NCBI RefSeq assembly: GCF_019801965.1 | Contig: NZ_JAHVIA010000006.1 | Span: 62,001 to 126,000 of the forward strand | Direction of reading: 5' to 3' | Length of the DNA: 64,000 bases | Origin: Salipiger bermudensis | GTDB taxonomy: Bacteria > Pseudomonadota > Alphaproteobacteria > Rhodobacterales > Rhodobacteraceae | Part shown: one piece after another, positions 8,728 through 17,548 of the stretch | Layout: each line of letters starts with the position of its first letter | Numbering within the stretch: the stretch's first letter is position 1 | Notes under the pieces: model-generated | The model's database searches: none | What the model was told of the DNA's origin: nothing | What the model saw: the letters and a program-made list of their open reading frames with translations, nothing else | Translations under genes and position numbers: made by a program

Positions 8728-9312
8728 ATGACCAAACGCTCCCGCACAGCCGCCCTCGCCATCGTCGGCGCCGCCTCCTTCGCGCTCGCCGGATGCCGCG
8801 AGGAGCCGGTCGAGGCGCAGGCCTTCCCCGATCTCGAGAGCTGCCGCAGCGCGGTCGGCCCGACCAGCCTGTTCTCGGAGCAGGATTGCACCGCCGCCTT
8901 CGCCGAGGCCGAGACCCTGCACGCCGAGACCGCGCCGCGCTATGACAGCCTCGCAGTCTGCGAGGAGCAATATGGCGAAGGCAATTGCGGCTCCGAGGCG
9001 CAGGCCACCGGCGGCGGCTCTGGCAGCATCTTCATGCCACTGCTGGCGGGCTACCTGATCGGAAACATGCTCGGCGGCCAGCGCGGCCTCGCGGCCCAGC
9101 CGATGTATCGCAACGCCAATGGCCGCTTCACCACGCCGGCGGGCAATGCCAGCTACGCCAACAACACAGGCCGCGCGCAGCTCAACCCCAGCACCTTCAA
9201 CAAAGCCCCTGTGACCGCCGGCAAGCCGCCCCTCACCCGCGCCACCGCCGCCTCGCGCGGCGGCTTCGGCGGCTCGAAGACCGGCAGCGGGCTGCGCAGC
9301 CTCGGCGGCTGA
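8728..9312 (+). CDS. DUF1190 lipoprotein (YgiB-like)
   Basis: A 194-residue predicted lipoprotein. The N-terminus is a basic/hydrophobic signal ending in the lipobox FALAGC, so Cys near residue 21 would be lipidated. The mature part has the DUF1190 pattern: three Cys in the first 80 residues (ESCRSAV, EQDCTAA, AVCEEQYGEGNC), then MPLLAGYLIGNMLGG and a low-complexity tail rich in Gly, Ser and Thr ending KTGSGLRSLGG. Function is unknown; YgiB-type proteins co-occur with YgiC-type ligases, and that pairing is kept here (11-base gap, same strand). ATG at 8728 follows ACGGAGA. Confidence 0.82.
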   Translation: MTKRSRTAALAIVGAASFALAGCREEPVEAQAFPDLESCRSAVGPTSLFSEQDCTAAFAEAETLHAETAPRYDSLAVCEEQYGEGNCGSEAQATGGGSGSIFMPLLAGYLIGNMLGGQRGLAAQPMYRNANGRFTTPAGNASYANNTGRAQLNPSTFNKAPVTAGKPPLTRATAASRGGFGGSKTGSGLRSLGG

Positions 9313-9624
9313 ACCCGCGCGGGCCTGCCCCCGCGGCCATGCGTCGTCTGGCAGACTAGCGCCCATCATGCGAAACTCTACCGGCGCGCCGTGACACGGC
9401 GGCGCAAGGTGCTGCGCGTCTGCAAGGCGACGGGGCGATTCCCGCTCCCGCCCCGCGGCAGGCGGAGAAGATGCACGTAAATATTTCAGTAAATCTATTA
9501 TATCCAGCGACTTGCAGTCATATGATATGCATGCTCATCGGTTATTGACCGATTATAGTAAGTGTAGCTATCATCTAGGCCAATCGAGCAAGGGCTCGCA
9601 TCTGCACGATATGGAGGAGCAGTC
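9313..9624. other. Intergenic region upstream of the flavin hydroxylase with AT-rich inverted repeat
   Basis: The first half is GC-rich and featureless. The half nearest the hydroxylase (9480-9580) is A+T-rich and holds an inverted repeat ATCGGT-TATTG-ACCGAT (9537-9553) plus overlapping short palindromes CATATG and ATGCAT just before it. These may be promoter/operator elements. GGAGGAG before 9625 is the ribosome site. Confidence 0.45.
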
Positions 9625-11547
9625 ATGCAGTACTACCTGAACGGTTTCCGAGCCGGTGATCCCGATCTGAGCGATGCCGCCCCCTGCCGCCGCGAGTATG
9701 ATGCCTTCGCGCCGCTTCCCGAGAAGGTTGACGTGCTGATCGCCGGATGCGGCCCGGCCGGCCTCTGCCTCGCGGCGCAGCTGTCGCAATTCCCCGAGAT
9801 CGACGTGATGATCGTCGAGCCCAAGCCGGGCCCGATGGAGAAGGGCCAGGCCGACGGCGTCAACACCCGCACGATGGAGATGTTCCAGGCCTTCGGCTTC
9901 GGCGAGACCGTCAAGCGCGAGAGCTACTGGGTCAACCAGACCAACTTCTGGACCCCGGATCCGAAGAACCCCGCCCATGTCCGCCGCATCGGCCGGGTGC
10001 AGGACGTGGCCGATGACAGCTCCGAGATGCCCCACACGCTGATCAACCAGGCCCGCATCCACGAGCTGTTCCTCGACGTGATGCGCAAGTCGCCCAAGCG
10101 GCTTCAGCCCGATTACGGCTGGTCGGTCAAGGATCTCACCGTCGACGAGAGCACCGAGGATCACCCGGTGACCGTCACGCTCGAGAACACCGGCGTCAAT
10201 GCCGGCACGCTCAAGACGATGCGGGCGAATTACGTGGTCGGCTGCGACGGCGCACGCTCGAACGTGCGCAAGGCCATCGGCGGCACGCTGCACGGAGACG
10301 CGGCGCACCAGGCCTGGGGCGTGATGGACATCCTCGCCAACACCGATTTCCCCGACATCCGGCAGAAGTGCATCGTCGCCTCGAAGAGCGAAGGCAACGT
10401 GCTGATCCTCCCGCGCGAGGGCGGCTACCTGTTCCGCATGTATGTCGAGCTCGACAAGCTGAACCCAGATGAGCGCGTTGCCAGCCGCAACCTGACCTCC
10501 GAGCACATGATCGCGGCGGCCAACCGGATCATGGCGCCCTACACGATCGACGTGAAAGAGGTGGTCTGGTGGTCGGTTTACGAGATCGGGCACCGGCTCA
10601 CCGACCGGTTCGACGATGTCCCCGACGACCAGCGCGCAGAGCGCCAGCCGCGCGTCTTCACCGCAGGCGACGCCTGCCACACCCACAGCCCCAAGGCCGG
10701 CCAGGGCATGAACGTGTCGATGCAGGACTCGTTCAACCTCGGCTGGAAGCTGGCGCATGTGCTGCAGGGCCGCGCCGCCCCTGACCTACTGCACAGCTAT
10801 TCGGGGGAGCGCTGGCTCGAAGCCAAGCGGCTGATCGACACCGACCACAAATGGGCCCGCATCATGTCGGCCCCGCCGGGCGAATCCGAGCTCGACGGCA
10901 CCGATGTGCCGCGAGTTCAGGCGCAGTTCATCGAGAACCTCGAGTTCACCGGCGGGCTCGCGGTGAAATACGAACCCTCCGCCCTGATCGGCGAGCCGAC
11001 CCACCAGGCACTGGCCAAAGGCGAGGTCATTGGCAAGCGCTTCCACTCGGCGCCGGTGGTGCGTCTCTCGGACGCGATGCAGATGCAGCTCGGCCACGTG
11101 GCGCAGGCCGACGGGCGCTGGCGGATCTATGCCTTTGCCGGCGCGGAAGACAGCTCAGCCCCAGGCTCGGCGATCCACAAGCTGGCGGAATGGCTGGAGA
11201 GCGACCCCGCCTCGCCGGTGGTGAAATACACCCGCGCGGGCGAGGATATCGACAGCATCATCGACCTGCGCGCCGTGTTCCAGCAGACCTTCGACCAGCT
11301 CGCCTACGAGGACATGCCCGCGCTGCTGAAGCCGTTGAAGGGAAAGTACGGGCTGCAGGACCACGAGAAGGTCTTCTGCACCGACCACAAGGACTTGGGC
11401 GACATCTTCGACATGCGCGGCATCGACCGCGACGCCGGCTGCATGATCGTGGTGCGCCCGGACCAGTATATCGCCCAGGTACTGCCGCTCGACGGCTACG
11501 ACGCGCTGGCGGCGTTCTTCGACGGCATCCTGCTGCCGGCGACCTGA
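9625..11547 (+). CDS. FAD-dependent aromatic monooxygenase (3-hydroxybenzoate 4-monooxygenase / phenol 2-monooxygenase type)
   Basis: A 640-residue single-component flavin hydroxylase that would ortho-hydroxylate a phenolic substrate using NAD(P)H and O2. It has the N-terminal FAD motif VLIAGCGPAGLCLA, the DG motif VVGCDGARSNVRKAI and the FAD-ribityl motif FTAGDACHTHSPKAGQGMN. A C-terminal thioredoxin-like domain from about residue 440 is typical of the phenol hydroxylase family. Length and domains agree with MobA-type 3-hydroxybenzoate 4-monooxygenase (about 640 residues), but the exact substrate is inference. No ring-cleavage enzyme, transporter or regulator is adjacent, so the rest of the pathway must lie elsewhere. 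A strong ribosome site supports the ATG. Confidence 0.82.
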   Translation: MQYYLNGFRAGDPDLSDAAPCRREYDAFAPLPEKVDVLIAGCGPAGLCLAAQLSQFPEIDVMIVEPKPGPMEKGQADGVNTRTMEMFQAFGFGETVKRESYWVNQTNFWTPDPKNPAHVRRIGRVQDVADDSSEMPHTLINQARIHELFLDVMRKSPKRLQPDYGWSVKDLTVDESTEDHPVTVTLENTGVNAGTLKTMRANYVVGCDGARSNVRKAIGGTLHGDAAHQAWGVMDILANTDFPDIRQKCIVASKSEGNVLILPREGGYLFRMYVELDKLNPDERVASRNLTSEHMIAAANRIMAPYTIDVKEVVWWSVYEIGHRLTDRFDDVPDDQRAERQPRVFTAGDACHTHSPKAGQGMNVSMQDSFNLGWKLAHVLQGRAAPDLLHSYSGERWLEAKRLIDTDHKWARIMSAPPGESELDGTDVPRVQAQFIENLEFTGGLAVKYEPSALIGEPTHQALAKGEVIGKRFHSAPVVRLSDAMQMQLGHVAQADGRWRIYAFAGAEDSSAPGSAIHKLAEWLESDPASPVVKYTRAGEDIDSIIDLRAVFQQTFDQLAYEDMPALLKPLKGKYGLQDHEKVFCTDHKDLGDIFDMRGIDRDAGCMIVVRPDQYIAQVLPLDGYDALAAFFDGILLPAT

Positions 11548-11605
11548 TCGAGAGACGATGACGCGGGGCGGCTCCCGGGCCGCCTCGCGCTGATGCCTGT
11601 CGGAC

Positions 11606-12247
11606 TCAGCCCTGCTGCCAGGCGGTGACGAAGCGCTCCGCCTTGTCGGCCACCGTCGCGACGGTATCGCCCGGCTTGTAGAGCGCGCTGCCGAGGCCGA
11701 AGCCTGCAACCCCCACGCTCCGGAACGGCCCCATCGTGTCGGGCGCGATGCCGCCCACCGGGAAGAGCCGGGTGCCGGCGGGCAGGATGGTGCGGATCGC
11801 CTTGACCGCCGCCGGCCCCACCAGCTCCGCCGGGAACACCTTGAGCGCATTGGCGCCAGCGTTGAGCGCCGCGTAGGCTTCCGTCGGCGTGGCGATACCG
11901 GGGATGCAGATCATCCCTGCCGCCTTGGCCGCTGCGATCACCTCGGTATCCGCATGCGGCATCACCACGAGATCGGCGCCGATCGCGTCGAGCCGCGCCA
12001 CGTCGGCCTGGGTGGTGACCGTGCCGGCGCCCACCAGCGCCTCGGCGGGCAGCGCCGCGCGCACGGCGGCGATGCTGTCGAAGGGTTCGGGCGAGTTGAG
12101 CGGGATCTCGATCAGGCGAAAGCCCGCATCAAACAGAGCCTGCGCGATGCCCACCGCCTCCTCGGGGCGCAGCCCCCGCAGGATGGCGACGAGCGGCAGC
12201 GCCTCGCAGGCGGCGTCGAGACGTTGGGGGCGGGTCGGGTTGGTCAT
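11606..12247 (-). CDS. dgoA: 2-dehydro-3-deoxy-6-phosphogalactonate aldolase
   Basis: A class I aldolase of the KDPG/KDPGal family (213 residues) that splits 2-keto-3-deoxy-6-phosphogalactonate into pyruvate and glyceraldehyde-3-phosphate. It shows LVAILRGLRPEEA at the N-terminus, EIPLNSPEPF with the catalytic Glu, VGAGTVTT, and ALKVFPAE containing the Schiff-base Lys, then FPVGGIAPDTM for phosphate binding. The wording IPLNSPEP favours the DgoA branch over Eda. Two starts are possible: ATG at 12259, four bases after the dgoK stop, or ATG at 12247 with GAGAG before it; I chose 12247. It is the last gene of the leftward regulator-dgoK-dgoA group. Confidence 0.88.
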   Translation of the reverse strand: MTNPTRPQRLDAACEALPLVAILRGLRPEEAVGIAQALFDAGFRLIEIPLNSPEPFDSIAAVRAALPAEALVGAGTVTTQADVARLDAIGADLVVMPHADTEVIAAAKAAGMICIPGIATPTEAYAALNAGANALKVFPAELVGPAAVKAIRTILPAGTRLFPVGGIAPDTMGPFRSVGVAGFGLGSALYKPGDTVATVADKAERFVTAWQQG

Positions 12248-12260
12248 GTTGGCTCTCATG

Positions 12261-13208
12261 TCAAAGCAGGCCCGCATCGCGGGCGAAACGGTGAAGGCCC
12301 GCGGGGGCCGGGTTCTCGATGATGGCGGCGGGGCCTTGGCCCGAGAGCTGGCGCAGCGCCTCGGCGTAGCGGGTACAGAGCGCGCCGCTGCCGACGAGGA
12401 CGATGGGCGCCCCATCGCTGCCGCGCAGGCCCGAGACGATCTCGTGCCCGATCAGCAGGCCGGAGCAGTAATCGGCCAGCACGCCCCCCGGCAGCTGGCC
12501 GGTGAGGCCGAGCGTTCGGGTGCTGAAGATCTGCCGGGTGAGGTCGCCCGGCCCGGCCTCGGCGGCAAGGGCAATGCCACGCGCGAAGGCGTCGGCCCTG
12601 TCGCTCTCGCCCGTCGGCGCATCGCTCATCAACCGCCCGAGGATCGAATGGCCGCGCAGCAAAGCGAAGAGCTCGCCGGTCATGTAGGTGGCGAAACCGG
12701 CGACACTGCCCCCGCGGATGTCCGCCCATTTGCAATGGGTTCCGGGCAGCACGATGGTCGAGCCCGCCTGCCAGTCGGGCTGGCCGGCCAGCGTCCCGGC
12801 GATCTGGATCTCCTCGCCGCGCATCACCTCGGGCGTACCGCCCTCCGGCTCGAAGATCAGCCCCGGCGCCAGCAGGATCTCGACCCCTGCGCGGGTGATG
12901 ACCCTCTCGGCGGCCTCGTGCAGTCCCGCAAGCGGCGTCGGACAGGCGAGGTAGGGCACCTCGCGCCAGCCTTGCGCGCTGCCGACCATGCCGCCGGCCA
13001 CCACCGGCACCGGAGCGCCTTCCAGCCAGTCGCCGCAAAGCGCGCTGAAGGCCGCTTCGAACCCGGCCTCGCCGGGCTCAGGCAAATGCTGGATCCCGTG
13101 CCCCGAGGCGCGGGTCTCGAGCACTGCGCCGGAGGCCGAGAGGCGGAAGCCGCGAAGGCTTGACGTGCCCCAGTCCAGCGCGATCAGCGCGGTTGTCGTG
13201 TCACTCAT
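12261..13208 (-). CDS. dgoK: 2-dehydro-3-deoxygalactonokinase
   Basis: A 315-residue sugar-acid kinase of the DgoK family that phosphorylates 2-keto-3-deoxygalactonate with ATP, the step before DgoA. The ASKHA-type phosphate-1 motif LIALDWGTSSLRGF is at the N-terminus. Family blocks follow: VVAGGMVGSAQGWREVPYL, MRGEEIQIAG, VLPGTHCKWADIRGG and, near the C-terminus, LVGSGALCTRYAEAL. It lies directly upstream of dgoA (about 13 bases between stop and chosen start) and downstream of a LacI-family regulator, giving a compact catabolic unit. Confidence 0.9.
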   Translation of the reverse strand: MSDTTTALIALDWGTSSLRGFRLSASGAVLETRASGHGIQHLPEPGEAGFEAAFSALCGDWLEGAPVPVVAGGMVGSAQGWREVPYLACPTPLAGLHEAAERVITRAGVEILLAPGLIFEPEGGTPEVMRGEEIQIAGTLAGQPDWQAGSTIVLPGTHCKWADIRGGSVAGFATYMTGELFALLRGHSILGRLMSDAPTGESDRADAFARGIALAAEAGPGDLTRQIFSTRTLGLTGQLPGGVLADYCSGLLIGHEIVSGLRGSDGAPIVLVGSGALCTRYAEALRQLSGQGPAAIIENPAPAGLHRFARDAGLL

Positions 13209-13237
13209 GAAAGGGCCTCCCGCCCGGAGTTTCGTGG

Positions 13238-14269
13238 TCAGCGTGGCGCTGTGGACTCGCGTGCCACCAGCTCGTAGCCGAGATCGATGTGGCGCTCGGT
13301 CACCGATCCCGGCGCCTCGATCTCGGCCAGCAGCATGGCGATGGCGCGGCGCCCGATCTCGCGCCGGGGAGTGGCCACCGCGCTGAGCGCGGGCACCATG
13401 TGGCGGGCCATTTCGATATCGTTGTAGCTGCAGATGCCAAGCTGCTCGGGCACCGCGATATTGCGCCGGATCGCCTCCATCAGCGCACCCACCGCAAGGT
13501 CATCGTTGTTGCAGATCACCGCGTCGGTGTCGGGGGCGCGGGCCAGGAGTTGCTCCAGCAGGTGCCGCCCCATGCCCACCGAGGAGGGCTGCGGCGTGGT
13601 GATGATGCGCGCCTCGTCGAGCATGTCGTTGGCCGCCGCCTCCTCGCGAAACGCCCCGAGCCGGCGCTGCGCGCGTGGGTCCATCCGGGCACTGAGGAAA
13701 CCGGGCCTGCGATAGCCGCACTCGGCCACGTGCCGCGCCGCCGCCCGCACCGCCTCGAGCTGGTCGAACCCCACGCTCATGTCGACCGCGCCGGGGCTCG
13801 TTTCCATGATCTGCACCACCGGACAGGGCGCCTCCTCGAGCAGCTTGCGGCCCGCCGGCGTCTGGTCCATCGACGACACGATGAGCCCAGCCGGGCGCTG
13901 GCTGAGGAAGTTGCGGATCAGCCCCTCCTCCGACAGCGCACTGTAGCGGTAATTGCCGATCTGCACGAAGAAGCGCGTGCCCTCGACGCCTTCATAGACG
14001 CCGCGCAGCACGTCGGCGAAGACGTTGTTGGTCAGCGACGGCACCAAGAGACCGATGGTCGAGGTGCTGCGCGAGGCCAGCGCCGAGGCCGCAGGATCGG
14101 GGGTATAGCCGAGCTTGCGGATCGCCTCCTCGACCTTGTTGCGTGCGCGCTCCGAGACGATGTCGGGAGAGCGAATCGTCCGCGAGACGGTGATTGCGCT
14201 GACACCGGCTTCCCGGGCCACATCCACCAGTGTGGGACGGTCAGATTGGGTTTTGCTCTTGCGGGCCAT
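13238..14269 (-). CDS. LacI-family transcriptional regulator (GntR-subgroup of LacI)
   Basis: A 343-residue repressor with an N-terminal helix-turn-helix (TLVDVAREAGVSAITVSRTI, residues about 12-31), hinge helix PAASALASRSTSTIGLLVPSLTNNVFADV, and a periplasmic-binding-protein-like effector domain with CNNDDLAVGALMEA and CSYNDIEMARHMVPALS. The sequence style matches LacI-family regulators of gluconate and related sugar acids. ATG at 14269 is used because upstream in-frame codons precede the start of the conserved HTH by a non-conserved stretch. It is transcribed away from the TRAP transporter, so it most likely controls both the leftward dgoKA and the rightward TRAP-dehydratase genes in response to a sugar acid. 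Confidence 0.88.
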   Translation of the reverse strand: MARKSKTQSDRPTLVDVAREAGVSAITVSRTIRSPDIVSERARNKVEEAIRKLGYTPDPAASALASRSTSTIGLLVPSLTNNVFADVLRGVYEGVEGTRFFVQIGNYRYSALSEEGLIRNFLSQRPAGLIVSSMDQTPAGRKLLEEAPCPVVQIMETSPGAVDMSVGFDQLEAVRAAARHVAECGYRRPGFLSARMDPRAQRRLGAFREEAAANDMLDEARIITTPQPSSVGMGRHLLEQLLARAPDTDAVICNNDDLAVGALMEAIRRNIAVPEQLGICSYNDIEMARHMVPALSAVATPRREIGRRAIAMLLAEIEAPGSVTERHIDLGYELVARESTAPR

Positions 14270-14439
14270 AGGCGCGGTTCGGGTCCTTTCGTGCGAGCGC
14301 ATCATTGCCGAATGCAGGCATTTGTTCAAGAAAAACTGCGCCTCCGCGCGATCTTATCGGGCACCTCTCATCAAGCCACGCGCCAGGATCTGCCCACCTC
14401 CGACCCCCTCAAAGGCCCACCGAACTCTGCGCCTACCAG

Positions 14440-14476
14440 ATCATGTTACACAAAATGATTGCGCTGTCATCAGCGC
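14440..14476. promoter_or_regulatory. Candidate operators for the LacI-family regulator
   Basis: Two inverted repeats lie between the regulator and the TRAP gene: ATCAT-N10-ATGAT at 14440-14459, which contains ATGTTACA resembling half of a gluconate-repressor-type site, and GCGCTG-TCAT-CAGCGC at 14461-14476. Either could bind the divergently encoded repressor. This is inference from symmetry and position only. Confidence 0.35.
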
Positions 14477-14553
14477 GCATCTATCTTGCAGCCGACTCGC
14501 AGACGGGGCCAGTCCCCGGTTCGAGCCGGATTTCAAAAGGGAGGAGCCCTCAC

Positions 14554-15585
14554 ATGACGACCCTGACACGCCGCAGCCTTTTCCTCGCAACCGCCGCCGC
14601 GATCACCCTCGGCGGTGCCGCGCAGGCGCAGGAATACAGCTTCCGCTTCCAGTCCTCGGACCCGGCCGGCAACACCAACTTCATCCTGCAGAAGGAATGG
14701 GCCGAGACGGTCTCGGAGAAGACCGATGGCCGCGTCGCCGTCGAGATGCTCCCCGTCGAAACCATCGTCGCCCACTCCGAGACGATGGATGCGGTCGCCG
14801 CCGGCATCCTCGACGGCCACTTCACCGACACCTCCTACGCCTCGGGCAAGGACCCGGCCTTCGGCCTGATCGCCAACCCGGTGGGCGCGTGGTCCTCGCC
14901 GGAACAGATGTTTGATTTCATCGAGAACGGCGGCGGCAAGGAGCTGATGAACGAGATGCTCGAGCCCTACGGCCTGCACTTCATCGGCGCCACCACCCCG
15001 GGCCTCGAAGCCTTCGTCTCGAAGGTGCCGCTCGAGGGCGTCGACGATCTTCAGGGCCTGAAGCTGCGCGCTCCCGAGGGCATGGTGCAGAACGTCTTCG
15101 CCGCCGCGGGTGCCGCGCCGGTGAACCTGCCGGGCTCCGAGGTCTTCACCTCGCTCGACAAGGGCGTGATCGACGCGGCCGACTACAACACCTTCTCCAC
15201 CAACGCCGCGCAGGGCCTGCACGACGTCGCCAAGCACCCGGTCTACCCCGGCTTCCACTCGATGCCGCTGATCGAGGTCTCGATCAACAAGGCCAAGTGG
15301 GACGCGCTGCCCGAGGACCTGCAGACCGCGCTCGAGGAGTCGGTGAAGGAGTTCGCCACCTACCAGTCGCAGACCGTGCACGAGCGTGACATGGAAGCGG
15401 TGGAAGAGGCCAAGGCCGGCGGCGAGATCACCGTGCATGACTGGTCCGACGAGGACCGGGCCAAGTTCCGCGCCATCGCCCGCTCGCAGTGGGAAGAGGC
15501 CGCTGGCGCCTCGGCCAACTCGCAGAAGGTCTATGACACGCTCACGACCTACCTCGTCGACAAGGGCCTGATGGCGGCCGAGTAA
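14554..15585 (+). CDS. TRAP transporter substrate-binding protein (DctP family)
   Basis: A 343-residue periplasmic solute receptor of a tripartite (TRAP) transporter. It has an N-terminal signal with TRRSLFLATAAA and cleavage near AQAQ-EYS (about residue 26). The body shows LQKEWAETVSEKTDGRVAVEMLP, LKLRAPEGMVQNVFAAAGAAPVNLPGSEVFTSLDKGVIDAADY, which is the conserved receptor core including the Arg that binds the substrate carboxylate. A GGGAGGAG ribosome site precedes ATG 14554. It heads the operon receptor-small permease-large permease-dehydratase, divergent from the LacI-type regulator, so a sugar acid such as galactonate is the expected substrate. Confidence 0.9.
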   Translation: MTTLTRRSLFLATAAAITLGGAAQAQEYSFRFQSSDPAGNTNFILQKEWAETVSEKTDGRVAVEMLPVETIVAHSETMDAVAAGILDGHFTDTSYASGKDPAFGLIANPVGAWSSPEQMFDFIENGGGKELMNEMLEPYGLHFIGATTPGLEAFVSKVPLEGVDDLQGLKLRAPEGMVQNVFAAAGAAPVNLPGSEVFTSLDKGVIDAADYNTFSTNAAQGLHDVAKHPVYPGFHSMPLIEVSINKAKWDALPEDLQTALEESVKEFATYQSQTVHERDMEAVEEAKAGGEITVHDWSDEDRAKFRAIARSQWEEAAGASANSQKVYDTLTTYLVDKGLMAAE

Positions 15586-15603
15586 GCCCGCGCCAGACCC
15601 AAC

Positions 15604-15629
15604 GCCCCCGGCCAGCGCCGGGGGCTTTT
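15604..15629 (+). terminator. Hairpin with T-run between receptor and permease genes
   Basis: The arms GCCCCCGGC (15604-15612) and GCCGGGGGC (15617-15625) form a 9-bp stem with a CAGC loop followed by TTTT. It lies between the receptor and small permease genes of one operon, so it probably acts as a partial terminator or 3' stabiliser that makes more receptor than permease. Confidence 0.8.
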
Positions 15630-15656
15630 CCCTTCCGGACCGGAGGCCGCGCCCCC

Positions 15657-16217
15657 ATGACCGACGTCATCGACGAAACCCTCTCCTCGCACAACAAGAC
15701 GCCCGAACCGGTCCCCGAGGCCGGCATGTTCGGCCTCGCGGTCAACGCCGTAGGCATCGTCTTTGCCATCGGCATCCTCGTCTCGGCGGGCCTGCTGTTC
15801 TACGAGGTGGTGCTGCGCTACGTCTTCAACGCGCCCACCAAGTGGGTGCACGAGACCGTGGTCTTCCTCAGCGCCATCGCCTTCGTCTTCGGCGGGCTCT
15901 ATGCCGCCGCGATCGACAAGCACATCCGCGTGGTGCTGTTCTATGACCGGCTGAGCACCGGCATGAAGCGGCTGTTCGACGTCGCGATCTCGCTCGCCTG
16001 CCTCGTCGCCTCGCTGTTCTTCGCCTGGGCCGCCTGGCTCAGCGTGAAGCGCGCCGCCTGGACGCCGCAGGGCGATTTCCGCCTCGAGACCTCGGGCTCG
16101 GCCTGGAACCCGCCCTATCCCGGGCTGCTCAAGGTCTTCCTCTTCGTCATCATGATCCTGCTGGCCATCCAGTTCGCGATCTTCACGGTCAACTACCTGC
16201 GCAAGAAGGCCAAGTGA
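15657..16217 (+). CDS. TRAP transporter small permease (DctQ family)
   Basis: A 186-residue inner-membrane protein with four hydrophobic segments (about residues 25-48, 62-82, 105-125 and 155-178) as expected for DctQ. The family pattern VVLRYVFNAPTKWVHETVVFLSAIAFVFGG is present near residue 50. A GGAGG ribosome site lies 10 bases before ATG 15657. Its stop overlaps the start of the large permease (TGATG at 16215-16219), indicating translational coupling. It pairs with the large subunit to form the sodium-driven membrane domain. Confidence 0.88.
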   Translation: MTDVIDETLSSHNKTPEPVPEAGMFGLAVNAVGIVFAIGILVSAGLLFYEVVLRYVFNAPTKWVHETVVFLSAIAFVFGGLYAAAIDKHIRVVLFYDRLSTGMKRLFDVAISLACLVASLFFAWAAWLSVKRAAWTPQGDFRLETSGSAWNPPYPGLLKVFLFVIMILLAIQFAIFTVNYLRKKAK

Positions 16218-17533
16218 TGGAATTCCTCCCCGACTTTCAGGCCATGGGCATCGGCGGCGCGACCTTCGCGATGTTCGTCATGCTCATGGCGCTGCTGCTC
16301 ACCGGCATGCCGCTGGCCTTCGTCACGCTGCTCGTCGCCCTGATCTTCGCGCTCGGCTGGTTCGGCCCGATGGCTGTGCCGCTGATCACCTCGCGCATCT
16401 TCAGCTTCGTCAACAGCTTCGTCTTCGTCTCGGTGCCGATGTTCGTGCTGATGGCGGCAATCCTCGACCGCTCGGGCATCGCCCGCGACCTGTTCGATGC
16501 CATGAAGGTGCTCGCCGGCCGCATCCGCGGCGGCGTCGCCATCCAGACGCTGCTCGTCGCGGTGGTGCTGGCGGCAATGTCGGGCATCATCGGCGGCGAG
16601 GTCATCCTGCTGGGCCTGCTCGCCCTGCCGCAGATGCTCCGCCTGGGCTACGACCGCAACCTCGCGATCGGCGTCTGTTGCGCCGGCGGCGCGCTCGGCA
16701 CCATGGTGCCGCCGTCGATCGTTCTGATCATCTACGGCCTGACCGCCAACGTCTCGGTCGGCGACCTGTTCTCGGCCGCCTTCCTTCCGGGCCTAATGCT
16801 GGCGGGCTTCTACGCCGCCTACATCCTGATCCGCGCCTACATGAACCCCGCCCTCGCCCCCATCGCCGAGCCCGAGGACATGAGCCGCGGCGAGAAGCTG
16901 CGCCTGCTCAAGGGCCTGTTCCTGCCGATCCTCGTGGTGATCTTCGTGCTGGGCTCGATCTATGGCGGCATCGCCTCGGTGACCGAGGCTTCGGCCATCG
17001 GCGTGATCGGCGTGACGCTCTCGACCATCATCCGCGGCGAATTCAGCCTCGAGCTGCTGATCGGGGCCGCCAAGCAGACCCTGCGCACCGTCGGCATGAT
17101 CGTTTGGATCGGCATCGGCGCCTCGGCCCTTGTCGGCGTGTTCAACCTGATGGGCGGGATCAACTTCGTCTCGAGCCTGATTACCGGCATCTCGGACAAC
17201 CCCACCGTTGTCATCCTGTTCATGATGGCGATCCTCTTCGTGCTGGGCATGTTCCTCGACTGGGTGGGCATCGCGCTGCTCTGCATGCCGATCTTCGTTC
17301 CCATCGTCGTGCAGATGGGCTACGACCCGGTCTGGTTCGGCGTGGTCTTCGCGATGAACATGCAGGTGAGCTTCCTGTCGCCGCCCTTCGGCCCCGCCGC
17401 CTTCTACCTGAAATCGGTGGCGCCGCCGGACATCTCGCTGGGTGACATCTTCCGCTCGCTGCTGCCGTTCATCGGGATGCAGATCCTCGCCGTCGCCATG
17501 CTCATCGCCTTCCCCGGCATCACCGGCCACTGA
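16217..17533 (+). CDS. TRAP transporter large permease (DctM family)
   Basis: A 438-residue polytopic membrane protein of the DctM/ion-transporter superfamily with about a dozen hydrophobic segments. Typical features are LLTGMPLAFVTLLVALIFAL, the re-entrant-loop region CCAGGALGTMVPPSIVLIIYG, and the second half FLDWVGIALLCMPIFVPI and LSPPFGPAAFYLKSVAPPDI. ATG 16217 overlapping the dctQ stop is chosen over GTG 16214. The dehydratase gene begins 15 bases downstream, linking this transporter with sugar-acid breakdown. Confidence 0.9.
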   Translation: MEFLPDFQAMGIGGATFAMFVMLMALLLTGMPLAFVTLLVALIFALGWFGPMAVPLITSRIFSFVNSFVFVSVPMFVLMAAILDRSGIARDLFDAMKVLAGRIRGGVAIQTLLVAVVLAAMSGIIGGEVILLGLLALPQMLRLGYDRNLAIGVCCAGGALGTMVPPSIVLIIYGLTANVSVGDLFSAAFLPGLMLAGFYAAYILIRAYMNPALAPIAEPEDMSRGEKLRLLKGLFLPILVVIFVLGSIYGGIASVTEASAIGVIGVTLSTIIRGEFSLELLIGAAKQTLRTVGMIVWIGIGASALVGVFNLMGGINFVSSLITGISDNPTVVILFMMAILFVLGMFLDWVGIALLCMPIFVPIVVQMGYDPVWFGVVFAMNMQVSFLSPPFGPAAFYLKSVAPPDISLGDIFRSLLPFIGMQILAVAMLIAFPGITGH

Positions 17534-17548
17534 CCTCCGGAGACCTCC

